A stretch of 63,553 nucleotides of DNA. Origin: an uncultured Bdellovibrionales bacterium. Lineage in GTDB: Bacteria > Bdellovibrionota > FAC87 > UBA2466. The notes beneath the pieces were generated by a model. That model did no database searches. It worked only from the letters and a program-made list of their open reading frames with translations, and was not told where the DNA came from. Below, in pieces: positions 1-7,482 of this stretch (its first letter is position 1; each line of letters begins with the position of its first letter). Both the position numbers and the translations under genes were made by a program. The stretch covers positions 1 through 63,553 of the forward strand of contig CALCZU010000011.1 of NCBI GenBank assembly GCA_937903155.1, given 5' to 3'.

Positions 1-222
1 CAGCGGGCTTCTTCTAGTGTGGCTCTCAACCTCAGCGAAGGATGGGGCAGAGCAACGGATGCAGATAGAAGGAGGTTCTACCAGATGGCTTTCGGCAGTA
101 TCCGAGAATGTCAGGCTATCGTTCAACTTGAATACGAAATGTTCGACGAGATAGAGATTGATTTACTAGATCACCTAGCCGCAAGCGTATTCAAACTTCT
201 AAACAAAGGCCGCGCGCCGTAA
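1..222 (+). CDS. four-helix bundle protein (S23/IVS family), 5' truncated by window edge
   Basis: The frame is open from base 1 and ends at TAA 222, so the gene begins upstream of the window; a GTG at 19 is only an internal codon. The visible residues (QRASSSVALNLSEGWGR, then RRRFYQMAFGSIRECQ) match the conserved middle of the four-helix bundle family first described as proteins encoded in 23S rRNA intervening sequences. Members are about 115-130 aa, so roughly the first third is missing. They form small helical bundles, often oligomeric, of unknown function and scattered distribution. No rRNA is visible here, so the family name does not imply an rRNA location. Confidence 0.85.
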   Translation, partial: QRASSSVALNLSEGWGRATDADRRRFYQMAFGSIRECQAIVQLEYEMFDEIEIDLLDHLAASVFKLLNKGRAP

Positions 223-480
223 CCGCCGTCCGCCTTGCCCGACTGCCGCGATGCCGCCAACTGCGAGCAGCCAACCGCGAACCGAGCAAATTCTGTTTAG
301 TCTGCTCTGCGCGCGTGCACACAAACTGTCTACACCCTATCCAAAGTGACAAATCACGCCGCTTGCTTAATAGATAACAGCCCCCGCATTTTGAAAAATC
401 AATGAATTCGCTCAGTTAAAGTTGGTCGATGGATTGCTAACTAGAATATCGGTCTCTGCGAAGAGACTTTGTAAGGAGCG

Positions 481-1491
481 TTGTTTAAAGTGACTTCACT
501 AAGTCGAAAATTAGGATTTCTTGTTTTTGCTCTCATGGTTCTTTCGTGTGGAACAAAAGATAATTTTACATCCGATAAAACCACGCAGTTCTTTTTGGTG
601 GATTACAATCCCGCTTACTTAGATGTGCTCTGGGTTGTCGATAGCCGGTCTCCGCTTTTTGCGACGCGAGATCATTTGCTTTCAGAATCGAAGAGATTCT
701 TCCAACGTCTTGACGGCATGACCACAAATTATCAAATGGCCTTTATTAAGAGCGATATGCTTGTTTCCAAAGGCAAGCTTCAGCCCGAATCAAATCCGAT
801 TATCTTAAAAAGAAACTTCGGAAGCATCGACGAACGGACGAATTTATTTGGCGCAACGATGAGCCAATACTTCGTCAATATGAGAACCGATGCGGATAGC
901 AAAGGGTTTCAAGCGGCTCAGACTTCTTTGAGTTCTAACTTTGTTCCTCGTACAAATGTTCCTCTCGTCTTAGTCTTTATCTCGGATGCGGATGACCATT
1001 CCGACCTTGCAAGCGGTCAAAGCGATGCGGTCGCGGCATACTCGGCTCAGTTCTTAGCTCTTAAAGGCGGGAATGCGAATTTAGTCAGACCTTACTCCAT
1101 TAATTACGTAAAGCTAGACGGAACTGAAGACGCAGCAGCTCGTAAGAAAAAACGCTGCGCGACTGAGTACACCGCCGATATCGATACAACTCGAACAGAT
1201 AATTACTTCCAAGATCGTTATTTTAAATTAGCCACTCAAATGGGCGGAGATACTGCAGACCTTTGTTCGAATTTCTCAGAAAAAATCGATTTAACGGGTT
1301 TGAAAATCAAAACGTTACCCAACCGATTCATGCTCGACCGGAAAACTTCCACCGACAAAATGATTGTCGACGTTTTCACAGGTTCGACGCATTACAACGA
1401 TTTAAAATGGACTTACAGCGAAAGCACGAATGAACTCGTTTTCGACGTGACCCCTCCCGAAGGCGCCACGATTCAAGTTACCTATCGGTAA
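481..1491 (+). CDS. predicted lipoprotein with degenerate VWA-like fold
   Basis: The gene starts at TTG 481 behind GTAAGGAGCG, a strong ribosome site. The N-terminus is a lipoprotein signal: basic start, hydrophobic LGFLVFALMVLSC and a lipobox with Cys at about residue 23, so the mature protein should be lipid-anchored. The body resembles a von Willebrand factor A fold: a first strand followed by Asp (LWVVDSRSP) and later VLVFISDADDHS, the usual position of the second metal-site Asp. The first metal motif is DSRSP rather than DxSxS, so metal binding may be lost. Surface lipoproteins with VWA folds are common in predatory deltaproteobacteria-like genomes. The ligand is unknown. It stands alone on this strand and converges with the next gene. 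Confidence 0.7.
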   Translation: MFKVTSLSRKLGFLVFALMVLSCGTKDNFTSDKTTQFFLVDYNPAYLDVLWVVDSRSPLFATRDHLLSESKRFFQRLDGMTTNYQMAFIKSDMLVSKGKLQPESNPIILKRNFGSIDERTNLFGATMSQYFVNMRTDADSKGFQAAQTSLSSNFVPRTNVPLVLVFISDADDHSDLASGQSDAVAAYSAQFLALKGGNANLVRPYSINYVKLDGTEDAAARKKKRCATEYTADIDTTRTDNYFQDRYFKLATQMGGDTADLCSNFSEKIDLTGLKIKTLPNRFMLDRKTSTDKMIVDVFTGSTHYNDLKWTYSESTNELVFDVTPPEGATIQVTYR

Positions 1492-1504
1492 TTTTTGGCC
1501 GTAA

Positions 1505-2107
1505 TTATTCCGTCCAATAGCCGCGTTTAAAAAAGCCATACTGAGGCTGACCGCTAGGCTGTAACCACATCTCAGTCGCATCTAATCTCACACGCATATT
1601 TCGCGAGGAATCATAGAGGAAGTCTTGACCGGTTCCTCCACCAAAGGCTTTGAAGTAGTAGCTCGGCTTGGAACCGCCCGCGAGTAATTCTTCAAAGACA
1701 CAGCCATTTTTACGGGTAAGAGTTCCCGTCCATTTTCCAGCCGTATCTTGATGATAGAAATAAATGCGTTTTTCAAACGTCCCTTTTTGATAGAACGTAA
1801 AATTCGCTTCGTTTGCAGCTTTCAACCACATTCCATCGTAGCTCAGTTTGACGTAAAGTTTGCGACTTGCGTCGTAGAGAACGAGTTCGTTGAGGTTTGA
1901 CGAGACTTTTGTAAAGCGATACGCGACATTACAGTTGATGGTCTCAACCCAAGTGGCCGAGCTTTTCTCATACATAATGTAGTGATGATAGTAGTTTGAG
2001 TTCTTCCAGAAGTTTTTTGGAGAAGTGGGCGGATCGGCATGAAGACTCATACCCCCCCAAACGAAAAGAGCTAACAAAACTAGTTTTACCCGATAAGCAT
2101 TCGACAT
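1505..2107 (-). CDS. secreted protein with two internal repeats, unknown function
   Basis: This is a 200-residue protein with a signal peptide (VKLVLLALFVWGGMSLHA, probable cleavage near residue 25). The mature part is rich in Tyr, Phe, Trp and Lys and contains an imperfect repeat: LYDASRKLYVKLSYDGMWL in the middle and LYDSSRNMRVRLDATEMWL near the C-terminus, each followed by an F(Y/F)(Q/K)(K/R)G motif. Such aromatic strand repeats suggest a small beta-sandwich or beta-propeller-like secreted module. I recognise no catalytic motif. It converges with the lipoprotein gene, 13 bp between stops. Confidence 0.7.
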   Translation of the reverse strand: MSNAYRVKLVLLALFVWGGMSLHADPPTSPKNFWKNSNYYHHYIMYEKSSATWVETINCNVAYRFTKVSSNLNELVLYDASRKLYVKLSYDGMWLKAANEANFTFYQKGTFEKRIYFYHQDTAGKWTGTLTRKNGCVFEELLAGGSKPSYYFKAFGGGTGQDFLYDSSRNMRVRLDATEMWLQPSGQPQYGFFKRGYWTE

Positions 2108-2178
2108 TCTTCACCCCCAAGTCCAAAGCAAATCTCGCCTGGATTTGAAGAATGGGCAAGCAAAAATACATAAAATAT

Positions 2179-2216
2179 CGTCATTTCGAGGGTGCGCAGC
2201 ACGCGCGCAATGACAG
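2179..2216. repeat. short copy of the dispersed 'GTCATTGCGAGG' palindromic repeat, GTGCGCAGCAC variant
   Basis: Begins CGTCATTTCGAGGGTGCGCAG and closes with CGCGCAATGACAG, so its ends are complementary and it can fold on itself. The same GGGTGCGCAGCAC core occurs at the window end (63501). It lies between the starts and ends of flanking minus-strand genes and has no coding capacity. Confidence 0.6.
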
Positions 2217-2221
2217 AGTTT

Positions 2222-2713
2222 CTACGCGTTTGAATTAAAGGAAATGCGGAGCTTTCGGAGAGCGCCGTTCCAAGAAAACAGATTGGTGATCAATTCGTAT
2301 TCAATCTTGTCAGAAATCGCAGTGTAGTCCAAAGCTTCTTGGAGAACCATCGTGCTTCTTAAGATTTCTAAGAGCTGGGTTTCGAGCCCTTGGAGCGTTT
2401 CGTTATCGTTGACTCTGATGAGTTTAAAATCAAGTTCTCGCGCGACTTTAGTGGCGACAAGGGCTTCAAAGAAACGTTCGAGTCCGTCTAAACACTGGAT
2501 GAACAAGCGATTTGCGACCGCCATATCGGTTTCTCTAAAAAGTTCTGCCGCTTTCAAAAAACTTTTCTGAATAGATTCCAAACGGTTTAACGAGATATCT
2601 ACTCCCGAAGCGGCCCACAGCGCTTTATCGAGAGCTGGATTGGTCTGTTCTTTTTTTTCGACCGGTTTTTCGGGTTGCAGAATGTTCGAGCGGCTTTGAT
2701 AGAGTTCGTTCAT
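2222..2713 (-). CDS. hypothetical protein coupled to TPR gene in flagellar cluster
   Basis: 163 residues, no signal peptide or membrane segment, mostly predicted helix after a polar N-terminal tail. The start ATG overlaps the stop of the upstream TPR gene (TAATG) with GGAGGA just before it, so the two are translationally coupled and probably act together. It is the last gene of a minus-strand run that includes fliD and fliS, which suggests a role in flagellar assembly or its chaperoning, but no residue motif proves this. I do not recognise the family. Confidence 0.65.
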   Translation of the reverse strand: MNELYQSRSNILQPEKPVEKKEQTNPALDKALWAASGVDISLNRLESIQKSFLKAAELFRETDMAVANRLFIQCLDGLERFFEALVATKVARELDFKLIRVNDNETLQGLETQLLEILRSTMVLQEALDYTAISDKIEYELITNLFSWNGALRKLRISFNSNA

Positions 2714-3840
2714 TAAAATCCTCCACGGGAGTGCACAAACTCTTTCAAGTCTGTTTTGAGTTTGATGGCTTTTGTGAAATGCGGATTATTTTTCAAGATA
2801 AAATCGACTTCGCGTTCTGCGGCGAAATAGTCTTTTTCTTTGAAAAGACAGCTCGCAAGAAGGTATCGAACATCCGAGTTTTTCGGATCTTGGAGTAACC
2901 ATTTTACCAATCGAACTTTAACCTTGCTGTACTGATTGAAACTGTCGGCAAGATGAATCAACTCGAGAATCGCGACGATATTGTTCGGCTCAATATCCAA
3001 CGCCTTTAAGAATTCTTTCTCGGCTTGTTGGACCGAGTTTCTCTCCTGGTGCAAGAGACCCATTCCGCAGTAAGCTTTTGCGTTTTGGGGATTGATTTCA
3101 ATCGCCTTTTTAAAATGCACAAACGAAAGTTCTAAGTTCTTTCTTTGAAATTCCAAGGTGCCGAGATTGACGTGGACCGTGTCCGAATCCGGGATGAGCT
3201 CGAGAGATTGTTCGTAGAGAAGGGCTGCTGACTCCCAATTTCCCGTGCGGGTTTTGCAATTGCCGAGAGCTTTCAGAAGAGAAAATTTGAGTTCTTTGTC
3301 CGTCAGGCTATCGAGCGGAACCGACTCGAGCATCTGGATAGCGCTTTCGTCCTGCGCTTCTTCCGACAAACAAAGTCCCATCCAGATTCGCGCGTCGTTC
3401 ATCTTGAAATATTCGATGCAGGCCTGAAAACACTTTTTTGCCGAAGGGTATTCCTTCAAGCGGAAAAGGCAGATGCCCAGTCCCAACATGCTCTTGTCGT
3501 CACGGATATTTTTTTTCAAGAGGTAGGAGTAGATATTGCGCGCTAAAAAATAATCTTTATGCGAAACCAAGAGGTGAGCATGGTCGAGCAAGGACTCTCG
3601 AGAAGCTCCCTGAACGTTCGAATCGGGCTTCGGCTTCAAGTGTTTCGGCGTTTTGATCTGGACGAAGAACGAACGGTTATCCCAGTCTTCAGAACCTTCG
3701 AAGTGTTTCAAAGCTTTGTGAATCGATGAAATCACCTGAATCCCATTTTCGGGGTTCATTTCTTTCACCTGAATCTTTTCGGCTTCGTTTAGGAGATCAA
3801 AAAAGGGCGTTGTTTTTCTAAGAGATTTATTTGTGTCCAT
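2713..3840 (-). CDS. tetratricopeptide-repeat protein, flagellar cluster
   Basis: 375 residues made mostly of TPR helix pairs from about residue 85 to 360. Clear repeats include AKKCFQACIEYFKMND, AALLYEQSLELIPDSD, SFVHFKKAIEINPQNAKAY and AEKEFLKALDIEPNNIVA, showing the canonical Ala8, Tyr/Phe, Ala20 and Pro32 pattern. There is no signal peptide, so it is cytoplasmic. TPR superhelices bind peptides or other proteins. Its place downstream of fliS and the FliT-like gene, and its translational coupling with the next gene, suggest a scaffold or chaperone for flagellar export or regulation. That role is inference. Confidence 0.8.
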   Translation of the reverse strand: MDTNKSLRKTTPFFDLLNEAEKIQVKEMNPENGIQVISSIHKALKHFEGSEDWDNRSFFVQIKTPKHLKPKPDSNVQGASRESLLDHAHLLVSHKDYFLARNIYSYLLKKNIRDDKSMLGLGICLFRLKEYPSAKKCFQACIEYFKMNDARIWMGLCLSEEAQDESAIQMLESVPLDSLTDKELKFSLLKALGNCKTRTGNWESAALLYEQSLELIPDSDTVHVNLGTLEFQRKNLELSFVHFKKAIEINPQNAKAYCGMGLLHQERNSVQQAEKEFLKALDIEPNNIVAILELIHLADSFNQYSKVKVRLVKWLLQDPKNSDVRYLLASCLFKEKDYFAAEREVDFILKNNPHFTKAIKLKTDLKEFVHSRGGF

Positions 3841-3970
3841 AGGCAGAGACTAAAGTAGCAAGGCCTATGCCGTCGTCAGGGGAAAAGAGAGGCTAGCTCA
3901 TGAGGGAATGAGCAGGGAGGGACGTCAAATCAATGACACACTGTCAATTCCACGGCGTTGCTCTTGAAGT

Positions 3971-4399
3971 CTATGCAGCGCGTTTGGAGGACTTTTTCGT
4001 GTTGCCGTTTTTGTTAAACGTCGAAAAATGTTGCTCGGTTTCGATGTTTTGTTTTAATTCTTTGATGGTGTCCATCTTCATTTCATCGATACGAGAAATC
4101 AATTCTAAATCCGCATCCACAATCTTTTTCGCGAGAATGGCACGAGTGTCTAAGAGCGCTTGAACTTGGTGTTTATAGCGATCTTTATCTGAAGCGGAAA
4201 CTTCTTTTTCAGACATTTGTTCCGAAATTTTGTGATCGTATGAACGGATGATATTTAAAATTCTTTCGCGATTGTCGACATAAAATTCTAACTCGTCCCA
4301 AACGTTGTTGCGAGCTTGGTTGAGAAGTTTCAAAGTCGTCGAGAGAAACTTTTCGTAGTAGTGGTTCTTCATTTCAAGGGATTCGAGCACTTCTTTCAT
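3971..4399 (-). CDS. small coiled-coil protein, FliT/FlgN-like position
   Basis: The likely start is ATG 4399, placed 1 nt after the fliS stop and preceded by TGGAGGATAA; an open frame continues upstream inside fliS but has no better site. The 142-residue product is almost wholly helical and charged, with a basic C-terminal tail (KKSSKRAA). A small helical gene directly after fliS is the usual place of fliT, the export chaperone of FliD, and the fold and size fit. Sequence similarity to FliT is not obvious by eye, so the name is not given. Confidence 0.7.
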   Translation of the reverse strand: MKEVLESLEMKNHYYEKFLSTTLKLLNQARNNVWDELEFYVDNRERILNIIRSYDHKISEQMSEKEVSASDKDRYKHQVQALLDTRAILAKKIVDADLELISRIDEMKMDTIKELKQNIETEQHFSTFNKNGNTKKSSKRAA

Positions 4400-4400
4400 T

Positions 4401-4802
4401 TTATCCTCCAGATTGGGCGAGTTGTTCTTTTTGCAGGGAAGCAATCGCTTGTTCCCAGGCTTCGTTTAAAGTGATTAGAATTTTAAGCGAATCTTTTAAA
4501 GGTTGGGGACTTAAGTCTTGGTTCGCTTTGATCAAGCGCTCCGTAATAAAATCATACAGTCTTTCGAGCTCTGAAGCTATCTCAAAACTTGCTTCGAAAT
4601 TCAAAGTTGAGCGAAGTTCACTCACAATATTTTGTGTTTTTCCGATGAGAAGAGCTCTCTCGGCAGTGTTTTTCGACTCACCCGCCTCAATCGCCTGATT
4701 TAAAAATTTAATCGCACCCGAATACATGAGAAGAAGAACTTTCTCGCGACTCGCCGTCAAGACTTGGGTTTGCTTATATTTGTCGAATGGATTGGACGAC
4801 AT
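4401..4802 (-). CDS. fliS: flagellin export chaperone FliS
   Basis: 133 residues, the usual FliS length. It shows the family's N-terminal YKQTQVLTASREKVLLLMY, the GAIKFLNQAIEA helix, ALLIGKTQNIVSELRSTLNF and a C-terminal helix ending in the NEAWEQAI region. FliS binds the C-terminal disordered region of flagellin in the cytoplasm, preventing premature polymerisation and delivering it to the export gate. It lies 32 bp after fliD and 1 nt before the FliT-like gene, the normal order. Confidence 0.95.
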   Translation of the reverse strand: MSSNPFDKYKQTQVLTASREKVLLLMYSGAIKFLNQAIEAGESKNTAERALLIGKTQNIVSELRSTLNFEASFEIASELERLYDFITERLIKANQDLSPQPLKDSLKILITLNEAWEQAIASLQKEQLAQSGG

Positions 4803-4834
4803 ATTTATTTTCTGTCATTGCCTAAGAATGCGAA

Positions 4835-6229
4835 TTACATCCCCGGAATTCCCGAACCTCCGCTTTGTTGTATTCCTGCTTGTTGACCTTTAAGACTTTC
4901 AATCGCCGACTGAGCTTTCGCGAGGGTGTTTTTGAGCGCTTCCGCTTTGCGCTCGACTTGTTTCTCGCGATGCTCGATGTCTTTGTTCATTTTTGCAATT
5001 TGATCGTCATAACTCTTCTTTTGATTCGACAGAACACCGCGGGAAGGGCTGACAATGGTATTGAGCGCGGTTCCGACTTGAGTCATGATTCCGCTATTGA
5101 TGCCGTCACCAGATAAAAAATTGACCACTTCATCGAAATTATTTTGAACAGCAAGCTCAAATTTCTTTTCGTCAAATTGAAGGGTGCCACCCTTGTTGAA
5201 TTGAACTCCCAAATCCCCCATCGAGCGAACGTTGCGGCTATCGCCTTCCATTGCAACGGTCGAGAGGGCATCACGCAATCTTTGCTCGGATAAAACCATC
5301 CCGTAATCGCCGCCGAGGGTTTTTTGAGTTTGAGTCTTTTCGTCAATCTTATTCTGATTTTGAATGAATGAGAAAACCGCATTCATTTTTTCAACAACGT
5401 CTTTCATCTTCGCCGTCGTCTTAGGAAGATCCTGTTCAATACTGACAGTCGTAGGTTTGCCGGGATCGGTGAGACCTTTCAAGTTCAAAGTCACGCCTTG
5501 GATTAAATCTTTAATTTCATTGGTCGGACTTTGAATTTCAAAACCTTTATACTTAACAAGCGCATTTTGAGCTTCGTGCTGTTGATCCATGAAAAGGTCT
5601 TCTTCACCTCCCGATAAATAGAACTCAGGGAAGATAACGTTTTCAGTCGCGCCGAGTCCATCGGCCGTAATCATGAGCTTATAAGGCGCACTCGGATCGG
5701 CGACGTCGTTAATGACACTTGCTCTAACACCACTTTTCGATTGATTGATCACATTCGCAATTCCATCGAGAGTCGCATTATCGTTATCGATAAATATTTC
5801 TCGGGTACTTCCGTCGTAAGTATCAAAAGTGATGTAGCCCGTTCCGAAGTGGGTATTGTCTTTATCCTCAAATCCGTTTGTCATCGCGGAGGTTGAACCT
5901 GCCAGACGTTTCACTTCGAGGGAATGCTTTCCGACTTCCGCTTCACGTTTATCCGCACTGCCCGCCAAGACTTTCACATCATCGGAGTTAAACGAGAGAT
6001 CTTTTATCGCGAAAGGAGTTCCTAATTCGGGAACGAGTTTTTTTGCCGCATCGACTTTACTAATCACATCATTGAGGAGATTTACTTTTTCCTCAATATT
6101 CGCCTTCCGCTTTTCCATCTGCTCAATAGGTTTGCGCTCAGCGGTCACCGCAGCTTGAAAAGACTTTTGAAATTCAGGAGCGAGGTTTGAGACTCCCGCC
6201 ATCAGATTGTCTGTTGGAATTCCAGGCAT
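4835..6229 (-). CDS. fliD: flagellar filament cap protein FliD (HAP2)
   Basis: 464 residues, typical of FliD. The N-terminal domain has the coiled segment EQMEKRKANIEEKVNLLNDV and a hydrophobic start; the central region carries the repeated TVSIEQDLPKTTAKMKDVVEKM strand-helix pattern of FliD_C; the C-terminus is a coiled coil with Gln-, Lys- and Glu-rich heptads (KSYDDQIAKMNKDIEHREKQ). FliD caps the growing filament and catalyses flagellin insertion. The start ATG 6229 has no clear Shine-Dalgarno; a long leader separates it from the 110-aa gene upstream. It heads the fliD-fliS-fliT-like run. Confidence 0.95.
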   Translation of the reverse strand: MPGIPTDNLMAGVSNLAPEFQKSFQAAVTAERKPIEQMEKRKANIEEKVNLLNDVISKVDAAKKLVPELGTPFAIKDLSFNSDDVKVLAGSADKREAEVGKHSLEVKRLAGSTSAMTNGFEDKDNTHFGTGYITFDTYDGSTREIFIDNDNATLDGIANVINQSKSGVRASVINDVADPSAPYKLMITADGLGATENVIFPEFYLSGGEEDLFMDQQHEAQNALVKYKGFEIQSPTNEIKDLIQGVTLNLKGLTDPGKPTTVSIEQDLPKTTAKMKDVVEKMNAVFSFIQNQNKIDEKTQTQKTLGGDYGMVLSEQRLRDALSTVAMEGDSRNVRSMGDLGVQFNKGGTLQFDEKKFELAVQNNFDEVVNFLSGDGINSGIMTQVGTALNTIVSPSRGVLSNQKKSYDDQIAKMNKDIEHREKQVERKAEALKNTLAKAQSAIESLKGQQAGIQQSGGSGIPGM

Positions 6230-6321
6230 AGATTTTATTGGTAACGTTTAAAAAGAATTGAGGTAAGGGATACTTTTATTATAGAAAGAATTGCAAATTC
6301 TTGCAATTGCCTAAAAGCTTA

Positions 6322-6654
6322 CTAGCAAAGCTTATCGAGCTTTTTCGAATTCAATTTTTTGACTGTTTTGGGAGTCAATTTACTCAGTTCTGCGTGATTC
6401 GCGGGAGTCTTTTCTTTCAGTGTCAAAAGTTCAACAACCTTCTCAGTGTCAATCGGTTGACTATTCAAATCGGCATCGCTGCCTGAAGAAGTTTCCAAAT
6501 TCAAAATCTCATCTTTTCCAGCCTGAGCGTCACCCAACTTCTTCCGATTTTTTGACGCATTTCTACTCTCCGCATCTCGCCCCCGATCCTCTTTCGGATC
6601 CTGCGGATTCGTAATCACATACGCATTACTAGTTTTGACTGAATTCACAGCCAT
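6322..6654 (-). CDS. small polar hypothetical protein upstream of fliD
   Basis: 110 residues, highly charged and low in hydrophobic residues, with no signal peptide; likely disordered. ATG 6654 follows AGGAG by 8 nt. It precedes fliD on the same strand, where flaG lies in many genomes, but the C-terminal FlaG consensus is not recognisable. A sigma-28-like promoter sits just upstream (6675-6701), so it is probably co-expressed with late flagellar genes. Confidence 0.65.
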   Translation of the reverse strand: MAVNSVKTSNAYVITNPQDPKEDRGRDAESRNASKNRKKLGDAQAGKDEILNLETSSGSDADLNSQPIDTEKVVELLTLKEKTPANHAELSKLTPKTVKKLNSKKLDKLC

Positions 6655-6674
6655 AAGGGCGAGCTCCTAACTAC

Positions 6675-6701
6675 TTATCGGTAGTACGGAGAGAGTGCTT
6701 G
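6675..6701 (-). promoter_or_regulatory. sigma-28-like promoter for the fliD operon
   Basis: Reading the minus strand, CAAG, 15 nt, then ACCGATAA. The -10 matches 7 of 8 positions of the flagellar consensus GCCGATAA with the right spacing; the -35 matches only the central AA of TAAA. It lies 21 bp upstream of the ATG of the 110-aa gene and close to the outer end of hairpin A. Confidence 0.45.
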
Positions 6702-6709
6702 AATCGACC

Positions 6710-6859
6710 GGGATTTTTGGGAGGTGGTCTTGGGTGCGGAATGGGATCCCCGTGTACCCTTCTCGGCAAGATTTACGTCGAGTCTCCGAAGACTATTGAG
6801 GGCCTGCGAAACAACACGGGTCTCCCATTCCGCACCCAAGACCACCTCCCAAAAATCCC
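6710..6859. repeat. long hairpin A: 46-bp inverted repeat around a conserved 58-nt loop
   Basis: Left arm 6710-6755 and right arm 6814-6859 are reverse complements over 46 bp with two adjacent mismatches. The loop 6756-6813 starts ACCCTTCTCGGCAAG and ends GGCCTGCGAAACA and contains a small AGTCT/AGACT inner stem. The same loop, inverted, forms the centre of hairpin B (7322-7460). Arms of both elements keep the boxes GTCTTGGG (outer) and GGATCCCCG (inner); the segment between them differs in sequence and length but remains self-complementary. No gene is encoded. It sits between divergently read genes. Confidence 0.9.
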
Positions 6860-6922
6860 TCATCTGTACCGGTCAACGCGAGGAGAAGTTTGGAGAGTAT
6901 TTGGTTGAGATATAATTAAGGG

Positions 6923-7267
6923 ATGCATGCGAAAAATTTGGTTTGGGGGTTGTTGGGTTTTTTTGTGATTTCGGGGGTGGGGTTTGGGAAGAATTGTCCG
7001 AGGTTGTTGGCTTATACGATGGCGAATCCGGCGGCTTTTTCGCTGACCCAGAAGACTCCAAGCAAACCGGATTTTTTTGGGGAGCGGAGAGAGGTGACTC
7101 GGAGGGTTTCAGCTGTAGGTCGAGAGCAAGCGAAGTTGCTTGGGATTGATCCCTCAAAAGTGAATGGGACTGTGGAGCATGCTTCTTTTGTGGCGGATAA
7201 TTTTCGTACGTCTTACTCTTATGACCATGGCAGCACCGTGACCATCGAAATTCCCTGGAATACATAG
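6923..7267 (+). CDS. small secreted protein between two hairpins, unknown function
   Basis: 114 residues with a signal peptide (LVWGLLGFFVISGVGFGKN, cleavage near residue 22). The mature part is short, with two features: SAVGREQAKLLGIDPSKVNG and a C-terminal strand STVTIEIPW. The 5' part of the gene is strikingly G-rich compared with its neighbours. The start has only AAGGG immediately before ATG, so translation is less certain. It is oriented opposite to the flagellar genes on both sides and enclosed by hairpins A and B, which suggests it arrived or moves as a unit. I do not recognise the family. Confidence 0.5.
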   Translation: MHAKNLVWGLLGFFVISGVGFGKNCPRLLAYTMANPAAFSLTQKTPSKPDFFGERREVTRRVSAVGREQAKLLGIDPSKVNGTVEHASFVADNFRTSYSYDHGSTVTIEIPWNT

Positions 7268-7321
7268 TATCCCGATCTCGATCTCTAAAATCTGCTGGCT
7301 GTCTAAAAGAGAAAGAAATGA

Positions 7322-7460
7322 GGGTCTTGGGAATTCCTAGTTTGAAATAGGATCCCCGGGTTGTTTCGCAGGCCCTCCCAAAGACTTCGGAGACCCGACG
7401 TAAATCTTGCCGAGAAGGGTACCCGGGGATCCTATTTCAAACTAGGAACTCCCAAGGCCC
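7322..7460. repeat. long hairpin B: 40-bp inverted repeat around the same loop, inverted
   Basis: Arms 7322-7361 and 7421-7460 are reverse complements with two mismatches, one a possible G-U pair. The 59-nt loop 7362-7420, read on the minus strand, matches the loop of hairpin A with about six substitutions and one indel. Between the shared GTCTTGGG (7324-7331) and GGATCCCCG (7350-7358) boxes lie 18 nt unlike the 9 nt of element A. It lies 22 bp beyond the flagellin stop, so in flagellin mRNA it would form a large 3' hairpin and might act as a processing or termination signal. Confidence 0.9.
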
Positions 7461-7482
7461 GTGTTACATTCAATTAATTTTT

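Noticed and set aside
5083..5382. ORF of 99 aa inside fliD on the same strand, other frame
   Set aside because: Lies wholly within fliD codons without a site; a shadow.
6873..7265. Long antisense ORF (130 aa) opposite the small secreted gene
   Set aside because: Composition is Pro/Ser/Lys-rich low complexity caused by the G-rich sense strand, with no ribosome site. It is a shadow frame.
6710..7460. Hairpins as integron attC sites or retron msr-msd
   Set aside because: No integron integrase or reverse transcriptase in the window, and the attC core boxes (RYYYAAC and GTTRRRY) are not in the right places. The idea remains open only for the whole genome.
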